A stretch of DNA of 26,472 bases from Stramenopiles sp. TOSAG23-3 (Eukaryota; Sar): assembly GCA_900128585.1 (NCBI GenBank), contig LT642241.1, positions 1 to 26,472 on the forward strand, read 5' to 3'. A program made the translations under genes and the position numbers. The notes beneath the pieces were generated by a model. It made no database searches, had not been told where the DNA came from, and saw nothing but the letters and a program-made list of their open reading frames with translations. Positions 1 to 7,861 of this stretch are shown piece by piece (the first letter of the stretch is position 1; each line of letters starts with the position of its first letter).

Positions 1-2608
1 CGTTAATGCAAGCTTGCTTTAGAATTCGTGATGCAACAATTTCAGAGACCGATTGGTTTTTGTGTTCTTCTGCAAAGCTTTCTGTGTTCGTTTCTCCAAC
101 GGGATAGTCTCCGTTTTCGTATTTTTTTAAGTCGCTTGCCCTGATCCACCCGAACCTAGCGTCGAACATAAAGGTGTCAAAAACAGCGTCCCCACTTAAA
201 TAATCTGTCTTTATCTTCTGTTTTTTCAGTTTTTTTACGGGTTTAATTTTCTTCTTTTGAACCGTATCCTTTTTGAACGTCGAATCGTCTTTCGTTGCCA
301 TGTCGCCGTCGGCTGTAGTTTCGGACATTGATGCTCGTGTATCGTCCACTGCCACTTCATCATCGTTTGGTTTCTCGGTGTTAGAAAACAAAGCCTCTGC
401 ACGGGATAAAATCTCATCTTCCAATTCTATCTGTTTCTTTAAATCCTTTGTTGCTTTCTCAATTAATTGCGAAACTCCATCCTTCGATTCCCCAGATTCT
501 TTTCCTTCTTTACCAGGGCTCTCGCTGGTTTGTTCTTGAAGTGGTCTGGGCATCACTGTGGTTAAAAACGTATTGTCTGAAGCTGGTTCCTCCTCTCCCT
601 GAACGCCCAATGATGGTTTGAGTTCATCGACAAGCTTTTCTTTAGCAACTCCGGGGGAACGTTCATAGCTTGTCTCCATCATCTCTATTCCTTCTTCGAT
701 CAAGTTTTCTATTTCATCTGGTTCTAATGTTGAGTAAACAAATAGCTGTATTGCAGACATAATTTTCTTCTCATTACTGTGCACAATTATTTTTCGTTCG
801 AGAATCTTTGTGCTTTGATCCACTTTGTTTTTCCCCGGCTTTTCGGTCAGAAGCACTCGGACATCTTCGACATTAAACTTCGATGATTTCGTTTGCTTGA
901 TTCTTTCTTCGTGGATCAATTCTGGCAGCATGTTTCTAAATCTGACACGCTTCCTTCGAAGCAGCCGTTTTAGTAACATTTCCTTTACCTTTTTGCTGAT
1001 TTTCATACTTTTGGGCCCTCGCGTTTCTGCCCCAATCTCTCCCGGGCCAGGTTTCCTTGAGCTCATATTCAGTGCTTCAACCATTAGTTTTTGTATCTCT
1101 TCGGGGGGGATTTTCAGACGTTTTGTTCTCTTTGCCTTAACGATCTTTACTCGTTTTGGTTTGTCGGTGGTAGAGGGTACAGTTTTAGGCTCCTCATCTT
1201 TCAAGGAATCGAAAGATGCCTCTTTTTTATCAGCAGGTGTTTTCTCTGCAGCCCGTCTTGGAATTGTATTTGAACGGTTTTTCTTCATTGCAGCTAAATC
1301 TTCTTCGATTGCTTGTTTCTGGGCGGCGCGTAAGATTTTTGTTCTTTTTATTCTGGTTTCGTACACTCTATTTATAACCTCTTTTTCTTTGCTGTCCCAC
1401 ATCTTTTTCAGTAGAAGTAATCTGTGTTTTGAGATTCTCATAAACACCCGCCAATGGCGCTGTACGCTCACTGCTTTGTACCTATAACGCTTTACCAATT
1501 TGGCAAAGTTGGACTGACTATTTGCCTGGTCCTCTAAAAATCTCTTGACGAGCAGAGCTGCGTTCTCGGTATGTGCTTTTCTTCTTGACTGAACGTACTT
1601 CTTGAAAAATTTGTTGATGACTCTGCACGCATTAAACTCCTCCATAAGCTTTGCATTTGCGACACCTCGGCAACGCTCCATAATTTTCTTGTACCACACC
1701 TGAATTTTTCGCGCGCTCATATTCTTAAACACGACTGCTTTTCTCATAATTCTGCCTTCCTCTAACCTTTCCATCAACTTTGACGTCCATGCACAGAGGA
1801 ATATATTGATTATGAAATTAGCTTGGGTTTTCTGAAATTCGATATCCGCTTCTCGTTGCTTCCGTAGTCGCTCATTTGCCGCCGCGCTCCTCAATCGCCT
1901 TTCCGTCGTCTGACGCTCTATGACAAACCGCCTTGTATTCGCTCTCTCTAATTTGCTTGACTGGTTGCGGGCGTTCTGTCTAAGTTTTCTTTGTCTCATT
2001 GCAGGAGAATGTGCACCGGACTGGGCCTGCGTTTTGTTGTGTTTAATGCTGTCCTTTCCTTTCGAAAATCTTAGCATCTCTGCCGCCCTTTGCTTTATGA
2101 TCGCCCCCAAGCTGTCTCGTAACTCTTGTGCCTTCTGTTGATCTTCCCGGTATTCCTGAAGTTTCATAGCAACCCGGAACGCGGGAGGTACATGTTTTCT
2201 GTCTTTCGATGGTGGAGGGATAGGCTTTCGAGATTCGGACTGCTTGGAAAATAGCAAAGCAGCGGCTGCAACAGCACTCGATTTGACAGGCATTGGTTTA
2301 GGAGTTGACAATTTTTTGAAAACTCGGTGGCGCTTTTTTTTTACAAGATGGAAGTGATTTACCACGTTTCGCGAGCCCTTCTTCCTTCCACGAACAATTT
2401 GGTATTTGCGCGGCTTCTCGTAATTCTCAATCTTTTGGTCTTTATCAACTTTGTGAACTACCAATATGTTTTCTTGTCTGTAGAATGCTTCTTCCCGAAA
2501 TTTTTTAATGGCAGGTCCCGAGACCCAAGATTTTTCCTCGCTCTTAAACTTAGGTAGACGGTCCTTATTAAATTTTGGGCGGTTTGCCCACACGCCGTCA
2601 TTCTGCAT
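1..2608 (-). CDS. Large basic IQ/Sfi1-like protein, 5' part (truncated by window edge)
   Basis: The frame is open from an ATG at 2608 down to base 1, giving about 869 codons with no stop, so the 3' end lies outside the window. An in-frame TGA sits two codons before the ATG, which fixes the start (MQNDGVWANRPKF). The protein is hydrophilic and very basic. Residues about 255-410 hold spaced hydrophobic/Trp segments (FLCAWTSKL, KIQVWYKKIMER, VQRHWRVFMR, LLLLKKMW). I302-R312 fits an incomplete IQ motif ([ILV]Qxxx[RK]xxxx[RK]), and V382-R391 is a weaker one. Such motifs bind calmodulin or centrin in known families, and the Trp spacing recalls Sfi1 repeats. The rest is Lys/Glu-rich and probably disordered or helical. 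No catalytic domain is visible. A cytoskeletal, centriolar or flagellar role is inference. The gene itself is certain; its family is not. Confidence 0.85.
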   Translation of the reverse strand, partial: MQNDGVWANRPKFNKDRLPKFKSEEKSWVSGPAIKKFREEAFYRQENILVVHKVDKDQKIENYEKPRKYQIVRGRKKGSRNVVNHFHLVKKKRHRVFKKLSTPKPMPVKSSAVAAAALLFSKQSESRKPIPPPSKDRKHVPPAFRVAMKLQEYREDQQKAQELRDSLGAIIKQRAAEMLRFSKGKDSIKHNKTQAQSGAHSPAMRQRKLRQNARNQSSKLERANTRRFVIERQTTERRLRSAAANERLRKQREADIEFQKTQANFIINIFLCAWTSKLMERLEEGRIMRKAVVFKNMSARKIQVWYKKIMERCRGVANAKLMEEFNACRVINKFFKKYVQSRRKAHTENAALLVKRFLEDQANSQSNFAKLVKRYRYKAVSVQRHWRVFMRISKHRLLLLKKMWDSKEKEVINRVYETRIKRTKILRAAQKQAIEEDLAAMKKNRSNTIPRRAAEKTPADKKEASFDSLKDEEPKTVPSTTDKPKRVKIVKAKRTKRLKIPPEEIQKLMVEALNMSSRKPGPGEIGAETRGPKSMKISKKVKEMLLKRLLRRKRVRFRNMLPELIHEERIKQTKSSKFNVEDVRVLLTEKPGKNKVDQSTKILERKIIVHSNEKKIMSAIQLFVYSTLEPDEIENLIEEGIEMMETSYERSPGVAKEKLVDELKPSLGVQGEEEPASDNTFLTTVMPRPLQEQTSESPGKEGKESGESKDGVSQLIEKATKDLKKQIELEDEILSRAEALFSNTEKPNDDEVAVDDTRASMSETTADGDMATKDDSTFKKDTVQKKKIKPVKKLKKQKIKTDYLSGDAVFDTFMFDARFGWIRASDLKKYENGDYPVGETNTESFAEEHKNQSVSEIVASRILKQACIN

Positions 2609-3596
2609 TCTTCCTCAAAATAATTGCCTCTGATCAAAAATGTCCCACACCCCAGGTCAAAGCTAAACTTGCGCCTTGTTTTAAAATATACAAATGCATT
2701 ATTCCACAAAATATCCGATGCAAGAGAGAAAGGGTTGCTCGCCAAATGGTCTACAGAAACAAATTAGTAATGTGACGTTCTTCTTGCGCAAAAAAAAAGA
2801 AGAGGAGGAAAAAAAGAAGAAGAAATATAATCGTCGTCGACCAGCAGCAGATGATGGTGATGGTGTGTCCCTGATAATCAGGAATTGTCTTCGAAGAATT
2901 ATTATTATTTATGCGAACGTTATTATATTCGTCGTCGTCTAGAAAATCTTCCCGATTTTAAATTGTATTGTTTTGAATACTGTTTGCCTGTTTGGCAGAT
3001 GTTTTTATAGTTGAAACTGCTATGGTTACCATTTATTATACTATTATTATTAGACTATTTATTTAGTAGACGAACGATGATGGCAAAGAAGCAAAGAAGA
3101 CGACAAAAGTAATATCACAGTCTTTTTAATGCGTTTTTATGAAGAAAACAACAACAGTCAGTGTATATAGGTAAAGAGGTACCTTACGTACAAATAATAC
3201 AACAAGCAGGGTTTTCTCATTTTAATACCAATCGAATACAGAGGAACTGTACGAGTAGATTTCCGAACCATTGTTTGAATAGTTCGTACTTGTTGAATGA
3301 ATGCATTACTCGCGTATGTAGTATTAGACTATTAAGTAAAAAATGAGGGAAAAAATTAAAAGTATCATAGTCTATATAGTACTATATTTAATTTGTTGTA
3401 AGTATTCAGTATTAAAAAAAACAATTGGTAAATAACAACAGCCAATTTTCTTGTTTTTTATAGTACAGTCTTAATATTCAGTATATAATATTCCCTAATT
3501 ATTTTTTAGAAGAACGAAAGGAGCGAAGTGAACGAAATCAACAAGCTTTTCACTTCTAAACACTGTCAATTTTCAACACTTTCTCAAACCGTCTTT
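2609..3596. other. Intergenic region with simple repeats, no gene recognised
   Basis: This is the spacer between two minus-strand genes. It holds the 5' leader of the gene ending at 2608, an A/G-rich purine tract at about 2790-2825, short TCG, CAG and GAT/GGT triplet runs at 2830-2865, and ATT-type triplet runs near 2900 and 3035-3065. A 21-codon upstream ORF (minus strand, starting MHLYILKQG near 2697) lies in the leader. At 3512-3538 the 8-mer GAACGAAA occurs twice just beyond the stop of the next gene. Small plus-strand ORFs here lack coding character. Confidence 0.6.
2790..2825 (+). repeat. Purine (A/G) low-complexity tract
   Basis: An unbroken run of A and G containing AAG and GAGG units, followed by short TCG and CAG triplet runs. 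It lies upstream of the minus-strand gene that starts at 2608. It resembles ordinary microsatellite-like spacer sequence, and no function is evident. Confidence 0.7.
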
Positions 3597-4406
3597 CTAC
3601 TTCTCGCCCTCAAAAATACTCTCAACCACGTTGCAAGCTATAGGGGTGACCAAAAAATCCGTTGCCAACAAAGCGATCGTTGTACCAGTTCCTGGTTTAA
3701 CGGCCGTGCCGATGGCAGCCCCGGCTCCCATGACGACTAGGCGCACGCCGATCCTCTTGATTAATTCTTTCGGCAAATCCCGTCCCAAATATCGAACAAT
3801 GCTGAACTTTTCATCTGATTTTCCGTAGTAAAAGTATACCAGCTGACTCACAGTAAACTGAGCGGAACAGGCAAGAAATTGGGCCTTTACAGTAGTTTGA
3901 AACATGAACGTAGCCGCAGTAAAACTACCGAAACGTTCGGCTTTACGAATCGCGGAGTTGCTGACGCTCTTTATCAGCTTGTCACATGTCTGGGAAGTCA
4001 TGTACTTCAATGCCAGCTCCTCGTACCATCGTTGTATTTGTGTGTTTGAAAAGTCTATCAAACACGCGTATGTAACGTTGTTGTGGAACCCTTCCCACGG
4101 GTTGAAGTCTACTATGTCCGACTCACCTGAACTCTTTTCGAAACCTAAACAGTTGGTCAACGTCCACTCGACAATATACGGGTTGCAAAGCTTTCGAAAC
4201 AACTCTGTTTCTTTCTCTTCATCATCGACCTCTATGGCCGTTTCCAATGTTTTTTTAATAGCTAATAATGTGTAAAGTGCGCCATTGAAAATAAGCCGTG
4301 ATTTTCCGTACGCGGTAGAAACATGTTGGTAGGTATCTACTTTATCCTTTAGATACACTTTCGAATTCTGTTTTCCCAAGGTCGACAAGGCTAAAATAGC
4401 AGCCAT
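3597..4406 (-). CDS. Unrecognised 269-residue protein with hydrophobic C-terminal segment
   Basis: The ATG at 4406 (context GCAAAGATGGCT) is the first ATG in an open frame that ends at TAG 3597-3599, giving MAAILALSTLGKQNSKVY. The frame stays open upstream to 4484 but with no further ATG, so 4406 is chosen. The N-terminal two thirds are mixed helical sequence with aromatic clusters such as IVEWTLTNCLGF and DFNPWEGFHNN. Residues about 222-262 are Gly/Ala/Thr-rich and hydrophobic (RLVVMGAGAAIGTAV, IALLATDFLV), enough for one or two membrane segments. An earlier stretch (FGSFTAATFMFQTTVKAQF) is also fairly apolar. I do not recognise the family, and the short Ala/Leu-rich N-terminus is not a clear signal or transit peptide. 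A membrane-associated protein is the most I would infer. Coding status is well supported by length and by composition against the AT-rich flanks. Confidence 0.75.
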   Translation of the reverse strand: MAAILALSTLGKQNSKVYLKDKVDTYQHVSTAYGKSRLIFNGALYTLLAIKKTLETAIEVDDEEKETELFRKLCNPYIVEWTLTNCLGFEKSSGESDIVDFNPWEGFHNNVTYACLIDFSNTQIQRWYEELALKYMTSQTCDKLIKSVSNSAIRKAERFGSFTAATFMFQTTVKAQFLACSAQFTVSQLVYFYYGKSDEKFSIVRYLGRDLPKELIKRIGVRLVVMGAGAAIGTAVKPGTGTTIALLATDFLVTPIACNVVESIFEGEK

Positions 4407-5362
4407 CTTTGCAGAACCGCTTGCAAGTTCAAAGGATTTGATGTGAACGTTAATCGTTGTAAAATTTCGAAACTTGATTAACAATTTCTACCCTCCGACC
4501 CTGCAGTTTGCTCTGTTTTCCTTCGCTATAGGACAAGATATAAACGCATTCCAAATCCTTTTTTTATTATACTTGGTAATATTTTTCTTCTTCTTCTATA
4601 TCTTCTCTCTTTTTTTGTGGTCGCTCCTCCCATCATCGATCGATCATCTTCTCCCTCTCTGCACAACTGCACAACACACGCAGCCGAGCTTCTTTAGCAG
4701 CCAACCAGGAAGAACAACAGAAGCCTCCCCAATAAATCAGATTATCAAAAGAACCATAAAATAACAGCGCACAGCATTTGAATCAGGCTTCTTCAGAAAA
4801 CGTCCGATTTTATGATGTACTTATATAATCTATTATGTACTATTTATATATGTTATAAATGCAACTGTATGTATATATAAATAATATTAGAATGTACAAT
4901 ATTATAGTATTTATTTTATTGTAAATACCATATTTAAAAAATAAGTATAATTAGAAAAGAGGAGACTCTACCTCAATTTGATCAACGATAGAAATTAGGA
5001 GGAGGGGGGGAAAAGGAAAGGGCAAATAGTAGGGGAACTTTAACATAGAATTAAGATAGAAGCTATTCTTATTATTTACTGAAATACGATACATAGATAT
5101 AGCATTGACCACAAGTCCAGGAAAATAGTAGGAATAATAATTAAAGTAATAACTGAGAACCAATGTGTACATTGGAATATCATGGGGAATCAAATTGTTT
5201 TTGAAGCTTGTGTTTTACACTTTCGTTTTGCAAATGACGTTCAAGTTTTGAATGCCGCGTAGAATATTTGTTTGGAAAAGAAGTTTGCCAAGTCGAAGAA
5301 TATTGTCTTATGCATTTCTGCAGGTTTCATACTCGTTAAATTTATTCAACGAAAACATTATC
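4407..5362. other. Divergent intergenic region (956 bp)
   Basis: This region separates a minus-strand gene (start 4406) from a plus-strand gene (start 5363), so both promoters should lie here. It contains pyrimidine-rich stretches at about 4560-4620 (TTC runs in + orientation), a very AT-rich core at 4800-4945 made of TATA and TATT words, and a G8 run near 5005-5012. A seven-codon upstream ORF precedes the minus-strand gene. An in-frame ATG at 5252 precedes the plus-strand gene. No RNA gene or additional CDS was recognised. Confidence 0.6.
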
Positions 5363-6190
5363 ATGAAAAGTGCAGTCTCGGCAGTAGCAATTTTGGCGTT
5401 AACCTGCCAGTCGACCATGGGCGCAAACCCTGGTCTCAGAAGCCGTCGAAGTCAGGTCAACAATCACTTCTTCTCCTTCGCTGAAATCGCAGAGATGAAG
5501 AAAGGGTCGTTGGAGCCCTCTTTGGCAGTATCGGGAACCAATTTTGATATGCCTCTGGTAATTCCACCAAAGAGAACAGGGTGCGATGACTGTGGCCCAA
5601 TGCCATACGATGATATGCTCCCGATCGAGCGCAAGGTTGTCCTTGCTCAAAATGCTTTGGACCGTTTAAATAAGGCACGGAAGATTGAAGAAAATGCGCT
5701 ACAAATCAGGTTGGACCGCGAGCGTGTCGAAACGGACGCCGCCATCAAACGCAAGATCACTCTCCAGGAAAAGTACGAGAAAGAGCATGAAAAAATTCAA
5801 GAACTAAACAATAAAATTGAAAGTGCAGCGTACACTGCCAAACGCCGGGAACAGTTGCTGACTGATCCCAATAAATTTACGGACAAATGCGCCCCAGGCT
5901 TTCGTGTATATTGGACTGGAACGTCACAAACGGTCATGTCTTGGGACGATAAGAAAGTCCTTGCAAAAGTTTTAAAGGACCAATACTGCAATAAACAAAA
6001 CATGGTGTGCTCGTGTGACTTGAGCAAGAAGCAAGCGCACTCCACCTTAGGAACAGTTAATGCTGGTCTAGGTTGCAAGTGTGCAGAAGGAATAGCTGAT
6101 CAAGTTGCCCCTGCTGTTGTAGATGCAAGTGGCAGTGAGGATGCCAGCGGTAGTGAAGGAAGTTCTGGGGCCTCTGGTGCATCTGAATAA
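5363..6190 (+). CDS. Secreted coiled-coil protein with eight cysteines
   Basis: The ATG at 5363 is preferred because it gives a textbook signal peptide (MKSAVSAVAILALTCQSTMG, cleavage probably near residue 20). An in-frame ATG at 5252 would bury that peptide behind 37 extra residues. The product has 275 residues. RSRR at about residue 27 could be a furin-like processing site. A CDDC motif lies at C74/C77. A long charged coiled coil follows at about 90-165, then a cysteine-rich segment with C176, C209, C216, C218, C238 and C240, and an Ala/Ser/Gly/Glu tail with DASGSE repeats. Eight cysteines in the mature part are compatible with four disulfides. The stop TAA is embedded in an AATAAA (6186-6191), a possible poly(A) signal. 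I do not recognise the family; cell-surface or secretory-pathway location is inferred from the signal peptide. Confidence 0.82.
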   Translation: MKSAVSAVAILALTCQSTMGANPGLRSRRSQVNNHFFSFAEIAEMKKGSLEPSLAVSGTNFDMPLVIPPKRTGCDDCGPMPYDDMLPIERKVVLAQNALDRLNKARKIEENALQIRLDRERVETDAAIKRKITLQEKYEKEHEKIQELNNKIESAAYTAKRREQLLTDPNKFTDKCAPGFRVYWTGTSQTVMSWDDKKVLAKVLKDQYCNKQNMVCSCDLSKKQAHSTLGTVNAGLGCKCAEGIADQVAPAVVDASGSEDASGSEGSSGASGASE

Positions 6191-6901
6191 AGTGTGGGAT
6201 GTTCGTCTCTGTATTTTTATGCCACTTTAAACGGTTATTTTATAGTAAATATTTGGTTTTAAAAAAAAATAACCCCCTCTTCTTCTTCTCTTTGTCGACT
6301 TCTAAAATTTGGATTGGGACGAACTCTCAATGCGGATATTGCATTCGACCTGTACCGGACCTGGTAAAAAAATAAAACCGGGGTACAGGTAGGTAGGTAG
6401 GAATACACAGCTCCTACTTTATTTCTGTTGTATATTACAAATATATGTAGTATAAATGTGATCTATTATCTATCATATAATCTCGATAATTAAGGTGATC
6501 CTTTTCCCTGGTATAAGTCGTCTATTATAAATAAATCATTGTCACAAACTCAAATAATATTATTCCCGTTATCCTTAATTAATGAAACCAGAGGTTTTAA
6601 TCTCAGTACGACGACGATCCATCCTCCCACCTCCCACTTCCCTCCTCCATAAAATATATTTTATTAGAATTATTTTAGCTATTATTATTATTAAATATAT
6701 TATCACATTTTTTATATTTATTTTTTTTATATTATATAATTAAAAAAAGTTTACTATTAATAAATGTTCAATCATGAAAAACAAACCGAATGTTCGGATA
6801 CGTATAAAACCATAAAAAGGAAGCTTTCCATTTTCCAATGTTGTTCTGGTTGCAACATTTTCACTACCGTGCGTATATTAAACTTCTCGGAAGCGATCGA
6901 T
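6191..6901. other. Intergenic region (711 bp) with one strong hairpin
   Basis: The spacer lies between two plus-strand genes. It begins with the likely 3' UTR of the secreted-protein gene, contains the hairpin annotated at 6348-6390 followed by a GGTA repeat (6388-6401), and becomes extremely AT-rich from 6640 to 6760. The word AAGTCGTCTA (6515-6524) recurs in other spacers of the window. An open frame from ATG 6764 joins the next gene in frame and may be part of it. Confidence 0.6.
6348..6390 (+). other. Hairpin-forming inverted repeat downstream of the secreted-protein gene
   Basis: ACCTGTACC (6348-6356) and GGTACAGGT (6382-6390) are perfect reverse complements of 9 bp. Inside them, CCTGGT (6360-6365) can pair with ACCGGG or ACCGG (6377-6382), giving a longer bulged stem with an A-rich loop. 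It begins about 160 bp after the stop codon of the upstream gene, so it would fall in or near that 3' UTR. The stem is much more GC-rich than its surroundings. A 3'-end or RNA-stability element is possible, but no known family is recognised. Confidence 0.5.
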
Positions 6902-7606
6902 ATGAAGAAACGCCCAGCTTCCCCAAGCACGTGGGTTGAAAACGCTGCGAAAAAGAAGAAAATACAGCAGAACGAAAGCTGTTCGATACAGTCGCTTGAA
7001 GACCGGATCAAGGCGTTAGAAAACGAGTTGGAGGATAGCAGTAGTACCGACGAAAGTAGCTCTGATCTTGATAGTGAAGATGAACGTATACCGGCGCTGC
7101 CGAAACAATTTTTGCCAGAATACTATAAAAAACCAAAGAAAGGCGACGACCAACGCAAGGGCCCTAGAGACTCCCGAAACCATTCGAAACGAGACGAAGC
7201 CTTCTGGCAAAGTAGGCTGAATGAAGCTTTAAAGGCGTACGTTCCGTCTCAGAATAGGGCACTTTTTTGCCGGTTGTGCCAAATGGATTTTGCAGATGAG
7301 GGTGAACTGTATGAACACAGAAGTACCGAAAAGCACAAACGTGCGGTTATAAACGAAAAAGAGCTTACGTATTGCAGAGCGTGCGAGAAGAAATTTACAA
7401 GTGTACAGCAATTAAAAAATCATCAAGAGGGGAAAGCGCACATGGCAAAAATTAACCAGCGAAGAGGTAGGAAAGTGGGCGGTACTAGCAGACCATTTGT
7501 TCGAAATGGCCGTGGGCGAGGAAGAGGTGGAAGGGGTAGGGGTAGGGGTAGGGGTAGGGGGGGCTGGAGAGGTAGAAGCAGAGGTAGAGGTCGGGCCGCA
7601 TATTAG
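6902..7606 (+). CDS. U1-type (matrin-like) two-finger zinc-finger protein with RG-repeat tail
   Basis: Two zinc fingers are visible with identical spacing: C123-x2-C126-x12-H139-x5-H145 and C158-x2-C161-x12-H174-x5-H180, the pattern of U1/matrin-type C2H2 fingers that bind RNA or double-stranded RNA. Before them is a Lys-rich nuclear-localisation-like segment (AAKKKKIQQ) and an acidic Ser/Asp stretch (DSSSTDESSSDLDSEDE). After them is a tail of about 40 residues made largely of Gly-Arg repeats, typical of RNA-binding and arginine-methylated proteins. The product has 234 residues from ATG 6902. An in-frame ATG at 6764 would add 46 residues with two CxxC-like cysteines; I prefer 6902 because the extension runs into AT-rich spacer, but it cannot be excluded. 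A nuclear RNA-binding role is inferred from the domains. Confidence 0.85.
   Translation: MKKRPASPSTWVENAAKKKKIQQNESCSIQSLEDRIKALENELEDSSSTDESSSDLDSEDERIPALPKQFLPEYYKKPKKGDDQRKGPRDSRNHSKRDEAFWQSRLNEALKAYVPSQNRALFCRLCQMDFADEGELYEHRSTEKHKRAVINEKELTYCRACEKKFTSVQQLKNHQEGKAHMAKINQRRGRKVGGTSRPFVRNGRGRGRGGRGRGRGRGRGGWRGRSRGRGRAAY
7533..7563 (+). repeat. (GGGGTA)n tract inside the RG-repeat coding region; G-quadruplex motif
   Basis: Five G-runs (four of G4, then G7) are separated only by TA: 7533-7536, 7539-7542, 7545-7548, 7551-7554 and 7557-7563. In frame this encodes alternating Gly and Arg. Four or more G4 tracts with 2-nt loops form a strong G-quadruplex motif on the coding strand, and therefore in the mRNA. 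Confidence 0.85.
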
Positions 7607-7861
7607 ATTACACACACTCTATTGGAATATAACAATTTTAGATTTCGAAGAATCAATGACTGAAAACATGTTACTATATAAAATACTTTTGTACTTAGTA
7701 CGTGCACACACACATGTATATTTTTTTTAGATTACACACAATACACAACAACACAAGTGTAAAAATGTTCTGTCCTTCTCGTAGTTTTTCCTCCGCACAC
7801 ATTAAAAATTTTGTACTAGCATATATCGTCTCTCCTCAAAATCTTGCGATTTAAGACAGGT
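7607..7861. other. Short convergent intergenic region (255 bp)
   Basis: It holds the 3' flanks of two convergent genes. AT-rich, with CA-rich stretches (CACACACACATG near 7704, ACACAATACACAACAACACA near 7735). No separate gene or strong structure was seen. Confidence 0.6.

Noticed and set aside
825-1487. 220-codon plus-strand ORF
   Set aside because: It is antisense to the open minus-strand gene 1-2608, which has no stop over 869 codons and a coherent charged protein. The plus-strand translation is Ser/Phe-rich shadow sequence.
2458-2745. 95-codon minus-strand ORF at the start of the first gene
   Set aside because: It lacks an upstream ATG and reads in a different frame from the 869-codon gene that starts at 2608.
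3161-3346. 61-codon plus-strand ORF in the spacer
   Set aside because: It lies in AT-rich spacer, has no recognisable motif and is within the length expected by chance.
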